The notes beneath the pieces were generated by a model, which searched no databases, was not told where the DNA came from, and saw only the letters and a program-made list of their open reading frames with translations. The position numbers and the translations under genes are program-made. 64,000 nt of DNA, taken from assembly GCA_017522515.1 (NCBI GenBank), contig JAFWZH010000250.1, positions 124,001 through 188,000 on the forward strand. Direction: 5' to 3'. Below, one piece after another: positions 1-8,608 of this stretch (position 1 is its first letter; the number at the start of each line of letters is the position of its first letter). Source of the DNA: Clostridia bacterium. Its GTDB lineage: Bacteria > Bacillota_A > Clostridia > UBA1212 > UBA1255.

Positions 1-91
1 GGCACCGCAAAAATAATTTTTCGCGAATTTGCAAGCCCCGTCAGAGCGGTAACTGCTGTATTGTATCACGTTAATTCTTATGCGTCAATCC

Positions 92-1018
92 CTAATTTTG
101 TATTAATATTGCAATTTCTTCTTCTGTAAATTGATACTTTTTATTACAGAAATGGCAACAAAGTTCCGCTCCATGATCTTCTTCAAGTATTTTTTTTATT
201 TCATCTTTACCAATACTGAGAAGAGCCTCCTCCATACGCTCTTTCGAGCAATCGCATTCGAATTTACACTCTACTCTGTCAGAGATATCTAAATTATATC
301 CTCTTGTAATATCTTCCAATATATTCTCTATTGTAGCACCTGCATTAAGCAATGTTGTGACAGATGGCATGTATGATATGCTTCTTTCTATGTCGTCTAT
401 AAGCTTGTCCGGTGCTCCGGGCAAAAGCTGTACCATAAATCCGCCCGCCTTCACTACATTCAACTGTTCACCGATAAGTACGCCCAAAGATACCGCAGCC
501 GGCACCTGTTTTGACAATGCGTAATAATACGAGAAGTCCTCTGCTATTTCACCCGAACGAAGGGGTACACTGCCCGAATACGGTTCCTTTAAACCCAGAT
601 CCATCATAACATTCATGAAACCCTTACCCACAAGGCCTCCAACATCCAGCTTGCCATCTGATTCACGTATCGGAAGGTCTGCATATGGATGGTCTGCATA
701 ACCCTTTACGAAGACCTTATCCAATGCACCTGCTGCTCCGTTTTTCGTTTTTATTCTGCAAACAGTAGCCATTCCTCCAATCGGGCCTTTACCTTTTAGC
801 TGTATAGTCAATTTGTCAGTATCGTTTTTCATTTCTTTAGCCATTAAGACCGTACCTGTAAGCATACGTCCCAATGCCGCCGTCGCAGTCGCAGACATAT
901 TATGCGTTTTACGCGCGTCCTCAACCAGTTGTGTAGTTTCCGCACCTATTACGCGCAAATACCCATCTGCTGCCAAGCCCGAAATCAATATATCATTATT
1001 TTCACGGATAATTTCCAT
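92..1018 (-). CDS. hslO: Hsp33 redox-regulated chaperonin
   Basis: Hsp33 is a cytoplasmic holdase chaperone that is switched on by oxidation of a zinc-binding cysteine centre. The 308-residue product has the full family length (about 290-300). The C-terminal zinc centre is intact: C255-D-C257, then C288-H-F-C291. The N-terminal part has the usual Hsp33 fold segments, including the S-V-P-L-R-S-G-E-I-A-E-D region. An AGAGGAG ribosome site lies just upstream of the ATG. The gene sits 30 bp downstream of a methyltransferase gene on the same strand and is probably the last gene of that run. The identification is firm. Confidence 0.96.
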   Translation of the reverse strand: MEIIRENNDILISGLAADGYLRVIGAETTQLVEDARKTHNMSATATAALGRMLTGTVLMAKEMKNDTDKLTIQLKGKGPIGGMATVCRIKTKNGAAGALDKVFVKGYADHPYADLPIRESDGKLDVGGLVGKGFMNVMMDLGLKEPYSGSVPLRSGEIAEDFSYYYALSKQVPAAVSLGVLIGEQLNVVKAGGFMVQLLPGAPDKLIDDIERSISYMPSVTTLLNAGATIENILEDITRGYNLDISDRVECKFECDCSKERMEEALLSIGKDEIKKILEEDHGAELCCHFCNKKYQFTEEEIAILIQN

Positions 1019-1048
1019 TTCTACTCCTCTTTCTGCTTTTTATTTTTG

Positions 1049-1840
1049 TTATGGTTTTTCACAAATAAAATATAGTCTATCATAGTCATCTAACGCTTTT
1101 TCAGGATAAAGATACGCAAACTCAAAAGGATGTCTCAAATCATCATAAATTGTAAAATTACAAAAGCCTGCCTTTGTGAGTCCTTCTCTGAGCACACTTG
1201 TACTCCATATTCTTTCGGAAATCTCTTCATCATATCGTCTGTACAACTCATCTTTATCATTACACCTTTCAAAAGCTGTAATGTTATACGAAATTTTTCC
1301 CGATTTTTCTAAAAATTCACACGTCCAAAAAAAACTGCCCCAATCAAAATCCTCAAAAGAACATTCACCTCTGCTGTAGTTATTCTTAAAAAAGCTTGGC
1401 ATAACAACATCAAAGAACAAGAAGCCACCACTTTCCAAAGATTCATACGCTCTTTTAAAAAACGCAAACAATTTATTTTTATTTGTAATATGATTTAATG
1501 TGTCGGTAGTGGCAAAAATTGCCGCAGCACTACTTCCTATTTCCATTTTTGAAATATCCTGACACACCCACGTTATGTTTTCTTCCGGGTGCTTTTCTAC
1601 AGCCTGAGCAAGCATATCCGGAGATATGTCAATACCAATAACATCATAATAAGTGGCTAAAATAGTTGCCAACTCTCCGCTACCGCATCCTGCATCCACA
1701 ACAAGAGTTTTTTCTCTTCTTTCCTTAAATGCCTGAACAGCTCTGCTTTTTTGTATAATCGGTCTGGCAAAGCATTTCCATTCTACGTAAACTCCATGAG
1801 GGAAAAGCATATCATAATAATTCGAAATAAAATTATACAT
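1049..1840 (-). CDS. class I SAM-dependent methyltransferase
   Basis: This is a predicted soluble methyltransferase of about 263 residues. The SAM-binding motif I is visible near residue 50 (V-V-D-A-G-C-G-S-G), followed by an acidic strand end (D-V-I-G-I-D) and a D-T-L-N-H segment typical of Methyltransf_25/11 proteins. The substrate cannot be read from the sequence. The ATG at 1840 is preferred over a TTG one codon upstream because AAGGTG then lies five bases ahead. It starts only 11 bp after ctpA ends, so it is probably co-transcribed with the ctpA/ftsX/ftsE run. Confidence 0.85.
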   Translation of the reverse strand: MYNFISNYYDMLFPHGVYVEWKCFARPIIQKSRAVQAFKERREKTLVVDAGCGSGELATILATYYDVIGIDISPDMLAQAVEKHPEENITWVCQDISKMEIGSSAAAIFATTDTLNHITNKNKLFAFFKRAYESLESGGFLFFDVVMPSFFKNNYSRGECSFEDFDWGSFFWTCEFLEKSGKISYNITAFERCNDKDELYRRYDEEISERIWSTSVLREGLTKAGFCNFTIYDDLRHPFEFAYLYPEKALDDYDRLYFICEKP

Positions 1841-1851
1841 CAATTCACCTT

Positions 1852-3072
1852 TTAACCCTTTAAAATTTCAAAAGCTTTTTGAAGTTGTGTATCATCTTCA
1901 CTACCTTCTGTTAACGCAATCTCTATATCCGGAGAAATACCAACCCCGTGTATACACTCTCCCGAAGGCGTAAAGTATCTGGCTATTGTTAATATTATTC
2001 CGCTACCGTCTTCAGAATAATCTCGTCTCGTCTGTCCCAGTGCCTTACCATAAGTCTTTTCGCCCACAAGAGTTGCCTTTTTATGATCTCTTATAGCTCC
2101 CGCAACTAATTCTGAAGCGCTGGCAGTGTTTTCGTTGATTAGTACCACTAAAGGAACATCAATACATTCTGCATCAGACTTTATTTCACTTATTCTTTCG
2201 CCTTTTTTATTCTCTGAGTAAGCAATCAAACCTTCCGGCAAAATTCTGTCTGCCACAATATCCGCTTGTGCCTCGTAACCACCGCCGTTATCGCGTAAAT
2301 CCAATATAATACCTGTACAGTCAAGTGTCTCTATTTTCTTCATTGCCGCAAGAAATTCTTCACCTGTATCTTCGTCGAACTGTGTAATTTTTATATACAT
2401 TATACCTTCGTAGTCATTTACAAAAACGGACTGTTTGCTTACTCGAGCTATGGTTACCTCTGCCTCTACGGAAGTACCGTCTGTTCTTTCTGCCTTTATC
2501 TTTATTAAGTTTCCTTCTTTGGCAAAGAGCGAATCTAAATCCGCTTCAGAGTATTCGCTGACTGCTTTGCCATTAACAAAGGTTATAACATCACCTGTAA
2601 GAATGCCTGCCTTTTCAGCGGGGGAACCGCTCTCGACACTGAGCACTTCCATTCCCTTATCAGTATCTTTGTATACAAAACCTGCTCCAATATATGTGCC
2701 TGTGATAAAGTCCACGTATTCATCCAATGAACCCGGTTCAAGATATGTGGAATAAGGATCGCCCAAAGCTTCCACAGCACCCGAAATAGCTCCTTCTATC
2801 ACGTCGTTTACATCATAATCCAAACAATAATATTCGTCTATAAAACGTAATAAATCCCGAAATTTATCTACCTTATACTCATCAAGATTATCACCGGAAA
2901 AAGTGACGCTTTCTGATTTTCTGAAAAGAGCTCCGTTATAATAAATTCTATCTGCGACTAAAAAAGTAACAAACACTGTAACGATAACCAGAATTATCGC
3001 ACCTGCAAACAAGACATTTCCATTTATGCGAAAGGACTTGCCATTTTCGCATTGATTTGTATCTTCATTCAT
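1852..3072 (-). CDS. ctpA: S41 family C-terminal processing peptidase
   Basis: This is a membrane-anchored serine protease of the CtpA/Prc family, 406 residues. One N-terminal transmembrane segment lies at about residues 19-41, followed by a PDZ domain (G-A-G-F-V-Y region to the L-T-G-D-V-I loop) and the S41 catalytic domain. The nucleophile lies in E-N-T-A-S-A-S-E-L, and the catalytic lysine is expected in G-E-K-T-Y-G-K-A. It follows ftsX by 12 bp. The ftsE-ftsX-(M23)-ctpA order is common in Clostridia, which suggests processing of cell-wall enzymes or secreted proteins at the division site. That role is inferred from context. Confidence 0.94.
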   Translation of the reverse strand: MNEDTNQCENGKSFRINGNVLFAGAIILVIVTVFVTFLVADRIYYNGALFRKSESVTFSGDNLDEYKVDKFRDLLRFIDEYYCLDYDVNDVIEGAISGAVEALGDPYSTYLEPGSLDEYVDFITGTYIGAGFVYKDTDKGMEVLSVESGSPAEKAGILTGDVITFVNGKAVSEYSEADLDSLFAKEGNLIKIKAERTDGTSVEAEVTIARVSKQSVFVNDYEGIMYIKITQFDEDTGEEFLAAMKKIETLDCTGIILDLRDNGGGYEAQADIVADRILPEGLIAYSENKKGERISEIKSDAECIDVPLVVLINENTASASELVAGAIRDHKKATLVGEKTYGKALGQTRRDYSEDGSGIILTIARYFTPSGECIHGVGISPDIEIALTEGSEDDTQLQKAFEILKG

Positions 3073-3084
3073 TTTTTCACCTGC

Positions 3085-3987
3085 TTAAATTTTAACATAG
3101 CGACGTACTGCAATCACACCGGAAACTACGCCAACAATTATTCCGGCCGCAAGAAACATAAAGAAAACACACACCGAGAACTCTGAAAATTCCGCCAAAC
3201 CTAAAATATTACGAAGATCTTCAGATTTTTTTTCAACAAGTTTATATAGGTATGCATACGTGACTCTCAAGGCAAAATATGAAATAGTTGCACTGATTAT
3301 TCCAATAATAATGCCTTCAACCACAAACGGGCCTCTCATGTATGCCTTGGAGGCACCAATATTTTTCATAATAAATAACTCTTTATTACGAGCAAATACC
3401 GTCAACCTGATTGTATTGGCAGACAAAAGTACAGACAAAAAGCCGAAAACTATTACTGCTACAATGCTTCCTATTCGCACTCCTTTATTAAGCGACGAAA
3501 AATATTTATACACCGAGGTATTGTCCGTCACTTCTTCTATCCCCGGAACTTTTTTCATGTCTTCAGAGAATTGCTGAACATTTTTTACAGATTTCAGCTG
3601 AACTCTGAATGAAACATACATATAGTCAGAATCAAAATCTTCAAATAAATCTTGTTCTTCTTCAAACATTTCTATAGCATTTTTAAGATTTTCTTCTTTA
3701 GAAATTCTATCTACTTTGTCAACGCGTGAGTCGCTTACGATAACATCTGCTATGGAATAACTGGCTGCGTCACTAATTTCCGTAGAACAATCTATCAGAA
3801 CTTCTTTTTGCTGTTCACTAAGATCCGTTAAGATTCTTTGCAAATTAACGAAAACCATCACTAAACATCCCATAATATACAGCGAAACAAAAATTACAAA
3901 AATCGACGAGAAAAGCATATGCCAATTTTTGAATGAATTCGCCATGCCTTGACGCAAAATATAATAAAAAGTTCTGATTTTACGCAT
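3085..3987 (-). CDS. ftsX: cell division ABC transporter permease FtsX
   Basis: FtsX is the membrane half of the FtsEX complex, which couples ATP hydrolysis to activation of peptidoglycan hydrolases. The 300-residue protein has the family layout: a cytoplasmic N-terminus, TM1 at about residues 25-47, an extracellular domain of roughly 120 residues, then three TM segments in the C-terminal half. The ATG at 3987 is chosen because GGAGGGTGA lies a few bases upstream and family members start with this M-R-K-I-R-T-F segment. A longer open frame continues upstream into ftsE. The start overlaps the end of ftsE by 8 bp, indicating translational coupling. Confidence 0.93.
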   Translation of the reverse strand: MRKIRTFYYILRQGMANSFKNWHMLFSSIFVIFVSLYIMGCLVMVFVNLQRILTDLSEQQKEVLIDCSTEISDAASYSIADVIVSDSRVDKVDRISKEENLKNAIEMFEEEQDLFEDFDSDYMYVSFRVQLKSVKNVQQFSEDMKKVPGIEEVTDNTSVYKYFSSLNKGVRIGSIVAVIVFGFLSVLLSANTIRLTVFARNKELFIMKNIGASKAYMRGPFVVEGIIIGIISATISYFALRVTYAYLYKLVEKKSEDLRNILGLAEFSEFSVCVFFMFLAAGIIVGVVSGVIAVRRYVKI

Positions 3988-4912
3988 TTTCGTCACCCTC
4001 CGTTTCACTATCTGTAACAATTTGATTCTCGTCGTCCGTAACAGAAGTAGCATTAAAATTGATTGCGGAAACGGGCACTTCTACTTGAACAGGCTCATTT
4101 AATACAACGGGCGAATCGTTTTGTGTCGTCTGCTCTTGATTCTCGGTTATTTCCTCTTTGCGTGTAACATTCTCTTCTGTTTTTACTTTTGAAATATCAT
4201 GCCCATGATTAAGCATAATAACTCTCATTCCCATTTCCTCTGCCATTTGTTGCTCATGTGTTGCAACTAAAACGGTAGTGCCGTACGCATTAATCATCTT
4301 TAAAAGAGACATAATTTCGGCTGAGTTCTCAGGATCAAGATTTCCCGTAGGCTCATCAGCTATTAAAATATCAGGTCCGTTAACAATAGCTCTTGCCAAG
4401 GCAACTCTTTGCTGTTCACCACCGGAAAGCTGTCCGGGGTAATCGTTTTTCTTACCACTAAGACCCATTAACGAAAGCGTAATATTAACTTTCTCTGTGA
4501 TTTCTTTTTTTGATGCGCCTGTAATTTCCATTGCAAAAGCAACATTTTGGAAAACAGTTTTTTTCTCTAAAAGCCTAAAGTCTTGAAAAAACACACCAAT
4601 ACTTCGTCTATACCTTTGAACTTGTGTTTTTTTGATTTTAGACACATTGTGAGCATTAACGAAAATCTTTCCCGAAGTAGGCGTTTCTTCCAGTAAAATC
4701 AATTTTATCAGAGTCGATTTACCTGCTCCACTGGAACCCATCAAAAATACAAATTCGCCTTCTTCTATCTGAAAGCTGAGATTTTCAATAGCCTTTACTC
4801 CGTTATTGTATTTTTTCTCAACATTATCAAAAACGATAATCGGAAGATTTCTCTTCTCGTTGTTAAATAAACTCTTCTTTTCGCTTTGTTTTTCTTTTGT
4901 ATCTTGTTCCAT
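3980..4912 (-). CDS. ftsE: cell division ATP-binding protein FtsE, with extended tails
   Basis: This is the ABC ATPase partner of FtsX. Walker A (G-S-S-G-A-G-K-S-T) lies at residues 59-67, followed by the signature L-S-G-G-E-Q-Q-R and Walker B (I-L-I-A-D-E-P-T-G-N-L-D-P). The protein has 310 residues where FtsE is usually about 225-230. It carries a charged N-terminal extension of about 25 residues and an acidic, Gln/Glu/Val-rich C-terminal tail of about 65 residues with no visible fold. The ATPase core is complete, so this is not a fusion artefact of an inactive gene. ftsX overlaps its 3' end. Confidence 0.93.
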   Translation of the reverse strand: MEQDTKEKQSEKKSLFNNEKRNLPIIVFDNVEKKYNNGVKAIENLSFQIEEGEFVFLMGSSGAGKSTLIKLILLEETPTSGKIFVNAHNVSKIKKTQVQRYRRSIGVFFQDFRLLEKKTVFQNVAFAMEITGASKKEITEKVNITLSLMGLSGKKNDYPGQLSGGEQQRVALARAIVNGPDILIADEPTGNLDPENSAEIMSLLKMINAYGTTVLVATHEQQMAEEMGMRVIMLNHGHDISKVKTEENVTRKEEITENQEQTTQNDSPVVLNEPVQVEVPVSAINFNATSVTDDENQIVTDSETEGDENA

Positions 4913-4946
4913 TTTTAATATTTCTTCCTTTATAGCAAATTCTTTA

Positions 4947-6125
4947 TTATATTTTATTAAGTAACGCAGGCTCTTTATTCTCTATATATTGTAAAATCAA
5001 AAGAGCAATCCCGATTCTCATACCTACATCAAATTTAGAACAATCAAGCCCCGTCATTTTATTAAACTTCTCTAATCTGTACATCAAAGTATTTCTGTGA
5101 ATATACAACACACGAGAAGCCTCACTAATGTTAAGATTGTTTTCTAAATACACTTTAACAGTATTGAGTAATTCTTTTGCCGATTTATCTTTTATAAATC
5201 CCTCTCCGAAAGTCTCCGTAATATATCTAAGACAAGCATCCATAGGGATTGAATAAATCAATTTCTCAAGTCCAAGCTTTGAATACTCCAAGCAATTATC
5301 TGTCATTTCGAAAATCATACCTATATTTTTCGCTTTATCCGCCTCAATATACGCATCATTTAAATTCATGATTGATGATGTTTCAGAACTGACAGAAACA
5401 CAAGTTTCAACCATCGCCTCCAAAAGCAATGTATTTTTTATCATATTGGCATATTCAACAATATAATCATACGTGATATCTTCTTTTATAGGGCAAATCA
5501 CAGCAGTCCTAGCATAATCTATGGGAATAATTAAGAAGCCATGTTCCGTCCCGAAAATCTCTTGCAACGTGCGGCAAATGAGCTCGCTATCGCCTGCAGG
5601 AGCTCCCGAAACAATATTCAGCGTTACAAGTACAACTGCAAAACCGCCTGCATTTGCCATAAAATCGCCGTATACAGCCTCTATTTGCTCTTCAGTAACA
5701 TTTCGTCTGCCTTCTATAAGGAGCTTTTTAAATATATTTATAAGATCCTTACTGCTTTGAGACTCTCTGTATTTAAAACCATGTGCCGCAAGCGCCAAAA
5801 TATTTTTATATGTTCCTATATTATTCTCAACATCGTCATTAGCATAAGTATTTAAATTTATAAACATAAAAATCAACTCATCATTATCCACAGTAACATT
5901 TTCAAACAAAAATTTGCCACGAGAAAATTTTGATGTTTCATATGAATTATAGGCGTCATCATTTTGCAATTCCGAAAAAATCACTAAGAGCTCTTTGCTT
6001 ATATCACTCTCGCTCTGCTTTCCGCTATAAAACAGCACGTGTCCGAGTTCATCAACAATACCAAAATCAGCACCTATATACTCAGCTATTTCTGATAACT
6101 GTTTTTTATTTGCACTACTTAGCAC
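4947..6125 (-). CDS. PucR/CdaR-type transcriptional regulator
   Basis: This is a predicted DNA-binding regulator of about 392 residues with a C-terminal HTH_30 (PucR) domain. The helix-turn-helix is seen in the N-I-S-E-A-S-R-V-L-Y-I-H-R-N-T-L-M-Y-R-L-E-K-F region at about residues 330-360. The upstream part contains a sensory region (D-F-G-I-V-D-E near the N-terminus) and a GGDEF-like regulatory middle segment seen in this family. The start is GTG at 6125, eight bases after AGGAGG. A GTG three codons earlier overlaps that ribosome site and is unlikely. The inducer is unknown. It lies just upstream of ftsE on the same strand and divergent from the tRNA pair. Confidence 0.85.
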   Translation of the reverse strand: MLSSANKKQLSEIAEYIGADFGIVDELGHVLFYSGKQSESDISKELLVIFSELQNDDAYNSYETSKFSRGKFLFENVTVDNDELIFMFINLNTYANDDVENNIGTYKNILALAAHGFKYRESQSSKDLINIFKKLLIEGRRNVTEEQIEAVYGDFMANAGGFAVVLVTLNIVSGAPAGDSELICRTLQEIFGTEHGFLIIPIDYARTAVICPIKEDITYDYIVEYANMIKNTLLLEAMVETCVSVSSETSSIMNLNDAYIEADKAKNIGMIFEMTDNCLEYSKLGLEKLIYSIPMDACLRYITETFGEGFIKDKSAKELLNTVKVYLENNLNISEASRVLYIHRNTLMYRLEKFNKMTGLDCSKFDVGMRIGIALLILQYIENKEPALLNKI

Positions 6126-6242
6126 TACGGACACCTCCTATTTCACATACATAACATTATATACTAAATCCGCTCAAAAGCAAACACAAAAATCCCAATA
6201 AAAAATTGTCATTTTATTTTTATATATTTTTAAAAAAAAGGG

Positions 6243-6272
6243 TTGACAAGCTGCTACTATTTTTAGTATAAT
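6243..6272 (+). promoter_or_regulatory. sigma-A promoter of the tRNA pair
   Basis: A consensus TTGACA at 6243-6248 and a perfect TATAAT at 6267-6272 are separated by 18 bp. They lie about 50 bp upstream of tRNA-Met. This is one of the strongest vegetative promoters in the window, as expected for stable RNA. Confidence 0.9.
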
Positions 6273-6324
6273 AGCCGAGCGTTCTCGCCGAACGTACATT
6301 TTGAGTCGTTTGGTGAGTTCATAC

Positions 6325-6401
6325 GGCGGCGTAGCTCAGCTGGCCAGAGCATCCGGTTCATACCCGGCAGGTCATAGGTTCAAATCCCATCGCCGCTACC
6401 A
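6325..6401 (+). tRNA. tRNA-Met (CAU), elongator-type
   Basis: The full cloverleaf is readable. The 7-bp acceptor stem pairs GGCGGCG with CGCCGCT (one G-U at the end). The D-arm is G-C-T-C/G-A-G-C and the T-arm loop is TTCAAAT. The CAT anticodon is at 6359-6361, and CCA is encoded at 6399-6401. The first pair and anticodon stem fit elongator Met rather than initiator Met. A CAU anticodon could also be an isoleucine tRNA after lysidine modification, which sequence alone does not exclude. Confidence 0.92.
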
Positions 6402-6404
6402 TAC

Positions 6405-6479
6405 GGCCCCTTGGTCAAGTGGTTAAGACATCGCCCTTTCACGGCGGCGACACGAGTTCGAATCTCGTAGGGGTCACCA
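6405..6479 (+). tRNA. tRNA-Glu (UUC)
   Basis: This starts three bases after tRNA-Met. The acceptor stem pairs GGCCCCT with AGGGGTC. The anticodon loop C-T-T-T-C-A-C gives TTC at 6438-6440, the T-loop is TTCGAAT, and CCA is encoded. It shares the upstream promoter and the downstream terminator with tRNA-Met. Confidence 0.95.
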
Positions 6480-6483
6480 CAAA

Positions 6484-6518
6484 AACTCTCTTATCTGCAA
6501 AGATAGGAGAGTTTTTTT
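6484..6518 (+). terminator. Rho-independent terminator of the tRNA operon
   Basis: An inverted repeat (AACTCTCTTATCT / AGATAGGAGAGTT, GCAA loop, one mismatch) at 6484-6512 is followed by a run of seven T. It sits a few bases after the CCA end of tRNA-Glu. Confidence 0.9.
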
Positions 6519-6641
6519 CTTAACTAAAATTATATTCCCATTATTAAATACATCTATATCACCTTTCGTGTGTTCACATGTAGTAATTACGCTACTTTTT
6601 TGTCCCAAAATCCCCTTGTTACGGCTCTGCAAAAATTTTTA

Positions 6642-6728
6642 TTGCCCAATATTCCCTTATGAGTTATAATTCATTGAAATTGTTTGGTATTATTTGTAAA
6701 ATACCAAGGCATCACAGCATAAAAGGAG
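6642..6728 (+). promoter_or_regulatory. promoter and structured 5' leader before the phosphatidyltransferase gene
   Basis: TTGCCC at 6642-6647 and TATAAT at 6665-6670 are 17 bp apart. The predicted transcript starts near 6677 and has an approximately 75-base leader. An 8-bp inverted repeat (TTGGTATT / AATACCAA) at 6684-6707 lies right after the start point. AAGGAG at 6723-6728 is unusually far (about 22 bases) from the ATG. The rest of 6519-6640 shows no gene or clear signal. Confidence 0.55.
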
Positions 6729-6750
6729 TAAAAGGCATTAAGCCACAAAA

Positions 6751-7299
6751 ATGAAAAAAAATATTACAATCCCAAATTGCATAACATTTTCAAGAATTTT
6801 AGGAGCATTTATTTTGATATTTACTCCGAGTTTTTCTCTGTCTTTTTATGTTGTTTACACAATATGCGGTTTCAGCGATGCAGTTGATGGTTTGATTGCA
6901 AGAGCAATGAAAAAGGAAACAGAATTCGGTGCTAAACTTGACAGCGTAGCAGACTTAGTTTTCAATGCTGTTTTATTAATTAAGATTTTTCCTTTTTTAT
7001 GGAAGAATCTCCCAAAAACAATTTGGATTGCAGTAACAATGATTATTTTAATTCGCTTATCCGCGTACCTTGTTGCATGCAAAAAATACAGAAGATTCGC
7101 ATCGATTCATACATACGCAAATAAACTTACAGGATTATCCCTTTATCTTGTCCCTTATCTTGCCAAGCTGTGGACGGTTCCTGTTTGCTCAACAGTTTGT
7201 GTAATCGCAGGTTTTGCATCTTTAGAAGAACTTGTTATTCATTCTGTATCTAAAGAATATAACCCTTCTCACAAATCAATTCTTATGTTAAAAAAATAA
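6751..7299 (+). CDS. CDP-alcohol phosphatidyltransferase family protein
   Basis: This is a membrane enzyme of phospholipid synthesis, 182 residues, with about four to six hydrophobic segments. The CDP-alcohol phosphotransferase motif is complete: D43, D46-G47, A50-R51, G60, D64 and D68. These residues bind the metal and the CDP headgroup in the family. The length matches PgsA-like enzymes, but the acceptor alcohol (glycerol-phosphate, inositol or serine) cannot be read from sequence. An in-frame stop 12 bases upstream fixes the ATG at 6751 as the first possible start. It faces the M23 gene tail to tail, and the two stop codons abut. Confidence 0.88.
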   Translation: MKKNITIPNCITFSRILGAFILIFTPSFSLSFYVVYTICGFSDAVDGLIARAMKKETEFGAKLDSVADLVFNAVLLIKIFPFLWKNLPKTIWIAVTMIILIRLSAYLVACKKYRRFASIHTYANKLTGLSLYLVPYLAKLWTVPVCSTVCVIAGFASLEELVIHSVSKEYNPSHKSILMLKK

Positions 7300-8475
7300 T
7301 TATGGTTTTACATAGTTAAGCGGATTGGTATGTGCACCGTTAACTCGTACTTCATAATGAATATGAGGTCCTGTGGATGCGCCGGTACTGCCAACAAGAG
7401 CAATCACCTGTCCACGTTTTACTGACTGACCTGTCTTGGCTATTACTTTGCTGCAGTGAGCATAGAGCGTTGATATTCCGTCACCGTGATATACAACTAT
7501 ATACCATCCATAGCCGCCCTCGTTATATGTTACCGAAGTAACAACACCATCAGCAGATGAAATAATATCTGTGCCATAAGAGGCGCCAATATCTATGCCG
7601 GTGTGCATTTTCCAATATCCATAAATCGGGTGCAATCTCATGCCGTAATATGATGAGATTTTTTTAGTGCTTCTGGACGGCCAAATAAGTCCGGAATAAC
7701 TCTGTGTCTGTTGATTATAAAGCTCTTGAAGCTTTTTAATTTCTGATTCTATTTTATATGATTCAGCTTCTATTTTAGATTCTTGTGCTTCTAAAATTGC
7801 AAGAGAATCTCTGCTTACCTCTAATTTATCAGCAACTATTTTTTCATTTTTCTCAATTGCCTCAATTATTGCTTGCTTTTCAACCAAAAGAGCCTCGGCG
7901 TCTACTTTTAGCTGTTCCTGAATTTGCTTTTTACTTTCAAGATCTTGCTTCATCACAAGAAGTTCTTTAAGTGCTTCCCTATCATTTTCCATCATACGAG
8001 AAAAAAGCTTATCTCTATTTGCATAATCCAATATATCCTCTGCCTCTACAAAAAGACGAAGAGAATCATATTGAGTATATCTGTACATAATACGGGCTCT
8101 TGTATAGAACTTTTTTAACGCTTCGTTGTATTCCTCTTCTGCTTGCTGAATTGAATTATAATACCCCTCGATTTGTTCATATATGTAGTCCAAATCGTCC
8201 AACATCTGCTCAACAATCGTAGCCTGTTCCTGTTTTTGTGCAAGAATCGCCGCCATTTCCGCAGTAATCTTAGCATCTTCCTTTTTTTGAGCTTCAATTT
8301 CCGCTCGTAAACCTGCCAGTTCGTTTTTAAGCTCGTTTTTATTTGCCTGTTGGTGGGTTATTTGATTTTGTATATCCTCCAAGCTTGCTGCAAAAGAAGC
8401 AACAGCCATATTTATAAAAAGTGTCAAAATTATAGTAAAAATTACAACCAACTTATACGATCGATTTTTTTTCAT
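7300..8475 (-). CDS. secreted coiled-coil M23 peptidase (EnvC/CwlO-like hydrolase)
   Basis: This is an extracellular cell-wall hydrolase of 391 residues. It has a signal peptide at residues 1-29 ending near A-S-F-A-A, then a long coiled coil at about 30-265 rich in K, E and Q, and a C-terminal LytM/M23 domain. The zinc ligands are visible in H-T-G-I-D and H-I-H-Y-E. In Firmicutes, FtsEX controls hydrolases with exactly this coiled-coil-plus-enzyme layout (CwlO, PcsB). The ftsEX genes lie 3.3 kb away across the tRNA pair, so this is a plausible FtsEX partner, by inference. A promoter (TTGCGT, 17 bp, TATCAT) lies upstream at 8544-8572. Confidence 0.93.
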   Translation of the reverse strand: MKKNRSYKLVVIFTIILTLFINMAVASFAASLEDIQNQITHQQANKNELKNELAGLRAEIEAQKKEDAKITAEMAAILAQKQEQATIVEQMLDDLDYIYEQIEGYYNSIQQAEEEYNEALKKFYTRARIMYRYTQYDSLRLFVEAEDILDYANRDKLFSRMMENDREALKELLVMKQDLESKKQIQEQLKVDAEALLVEKQAIIEAIEKNEKIVADKLEVSRDSLAILEAQESKIEAESYKIESEIKKLQELYNQQTQSYSGLIWPSRSTKKISSYYGMRLHPIYGYWKMHTGIDIGASYGTDIISSADGVVTSVTYNEGGYGWYIVVYHGDGISTLYAHCSKVIAKTGQSVKRGQVIALVGSTGASTGPHIHYEVRVNGAHTNPLNYVKP

Positions 8476-8543
8476 TTGTTTTGCCTCCGAAAGAATGAGA
8501 AAGTAATTTGGTATATTGACTTTCGTTGCTTATAATCGCTTAG

Positions 8544-8572
8544 ATGATACCATAACATATACAGACACGCAA
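8544..8572 (-). promoter_or_regulatory. probable promoter of the M23 peptidase gene
   Basis: Read on the minus strand, TTGCGT (8567-8572) and TATCAT (8544-8549) are separated by 17 bp. They lie about 70 bp upstream of the gene start. Confidence 0.6.
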
Positions 8573-8608
8573 CTTTTTATTTCCGAACCTCTAAAAAACT
8601 CATTAAAA

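Noticed and set aside
6721..6753. Five-codon leader frame (ATT start) overlapping the phosphatidyltransferase ATG
   Set aside because: It would fit the distance from AAGGAG and ends in TGA overlapping the ATG, but an ATT start is rare and there is no independent support.
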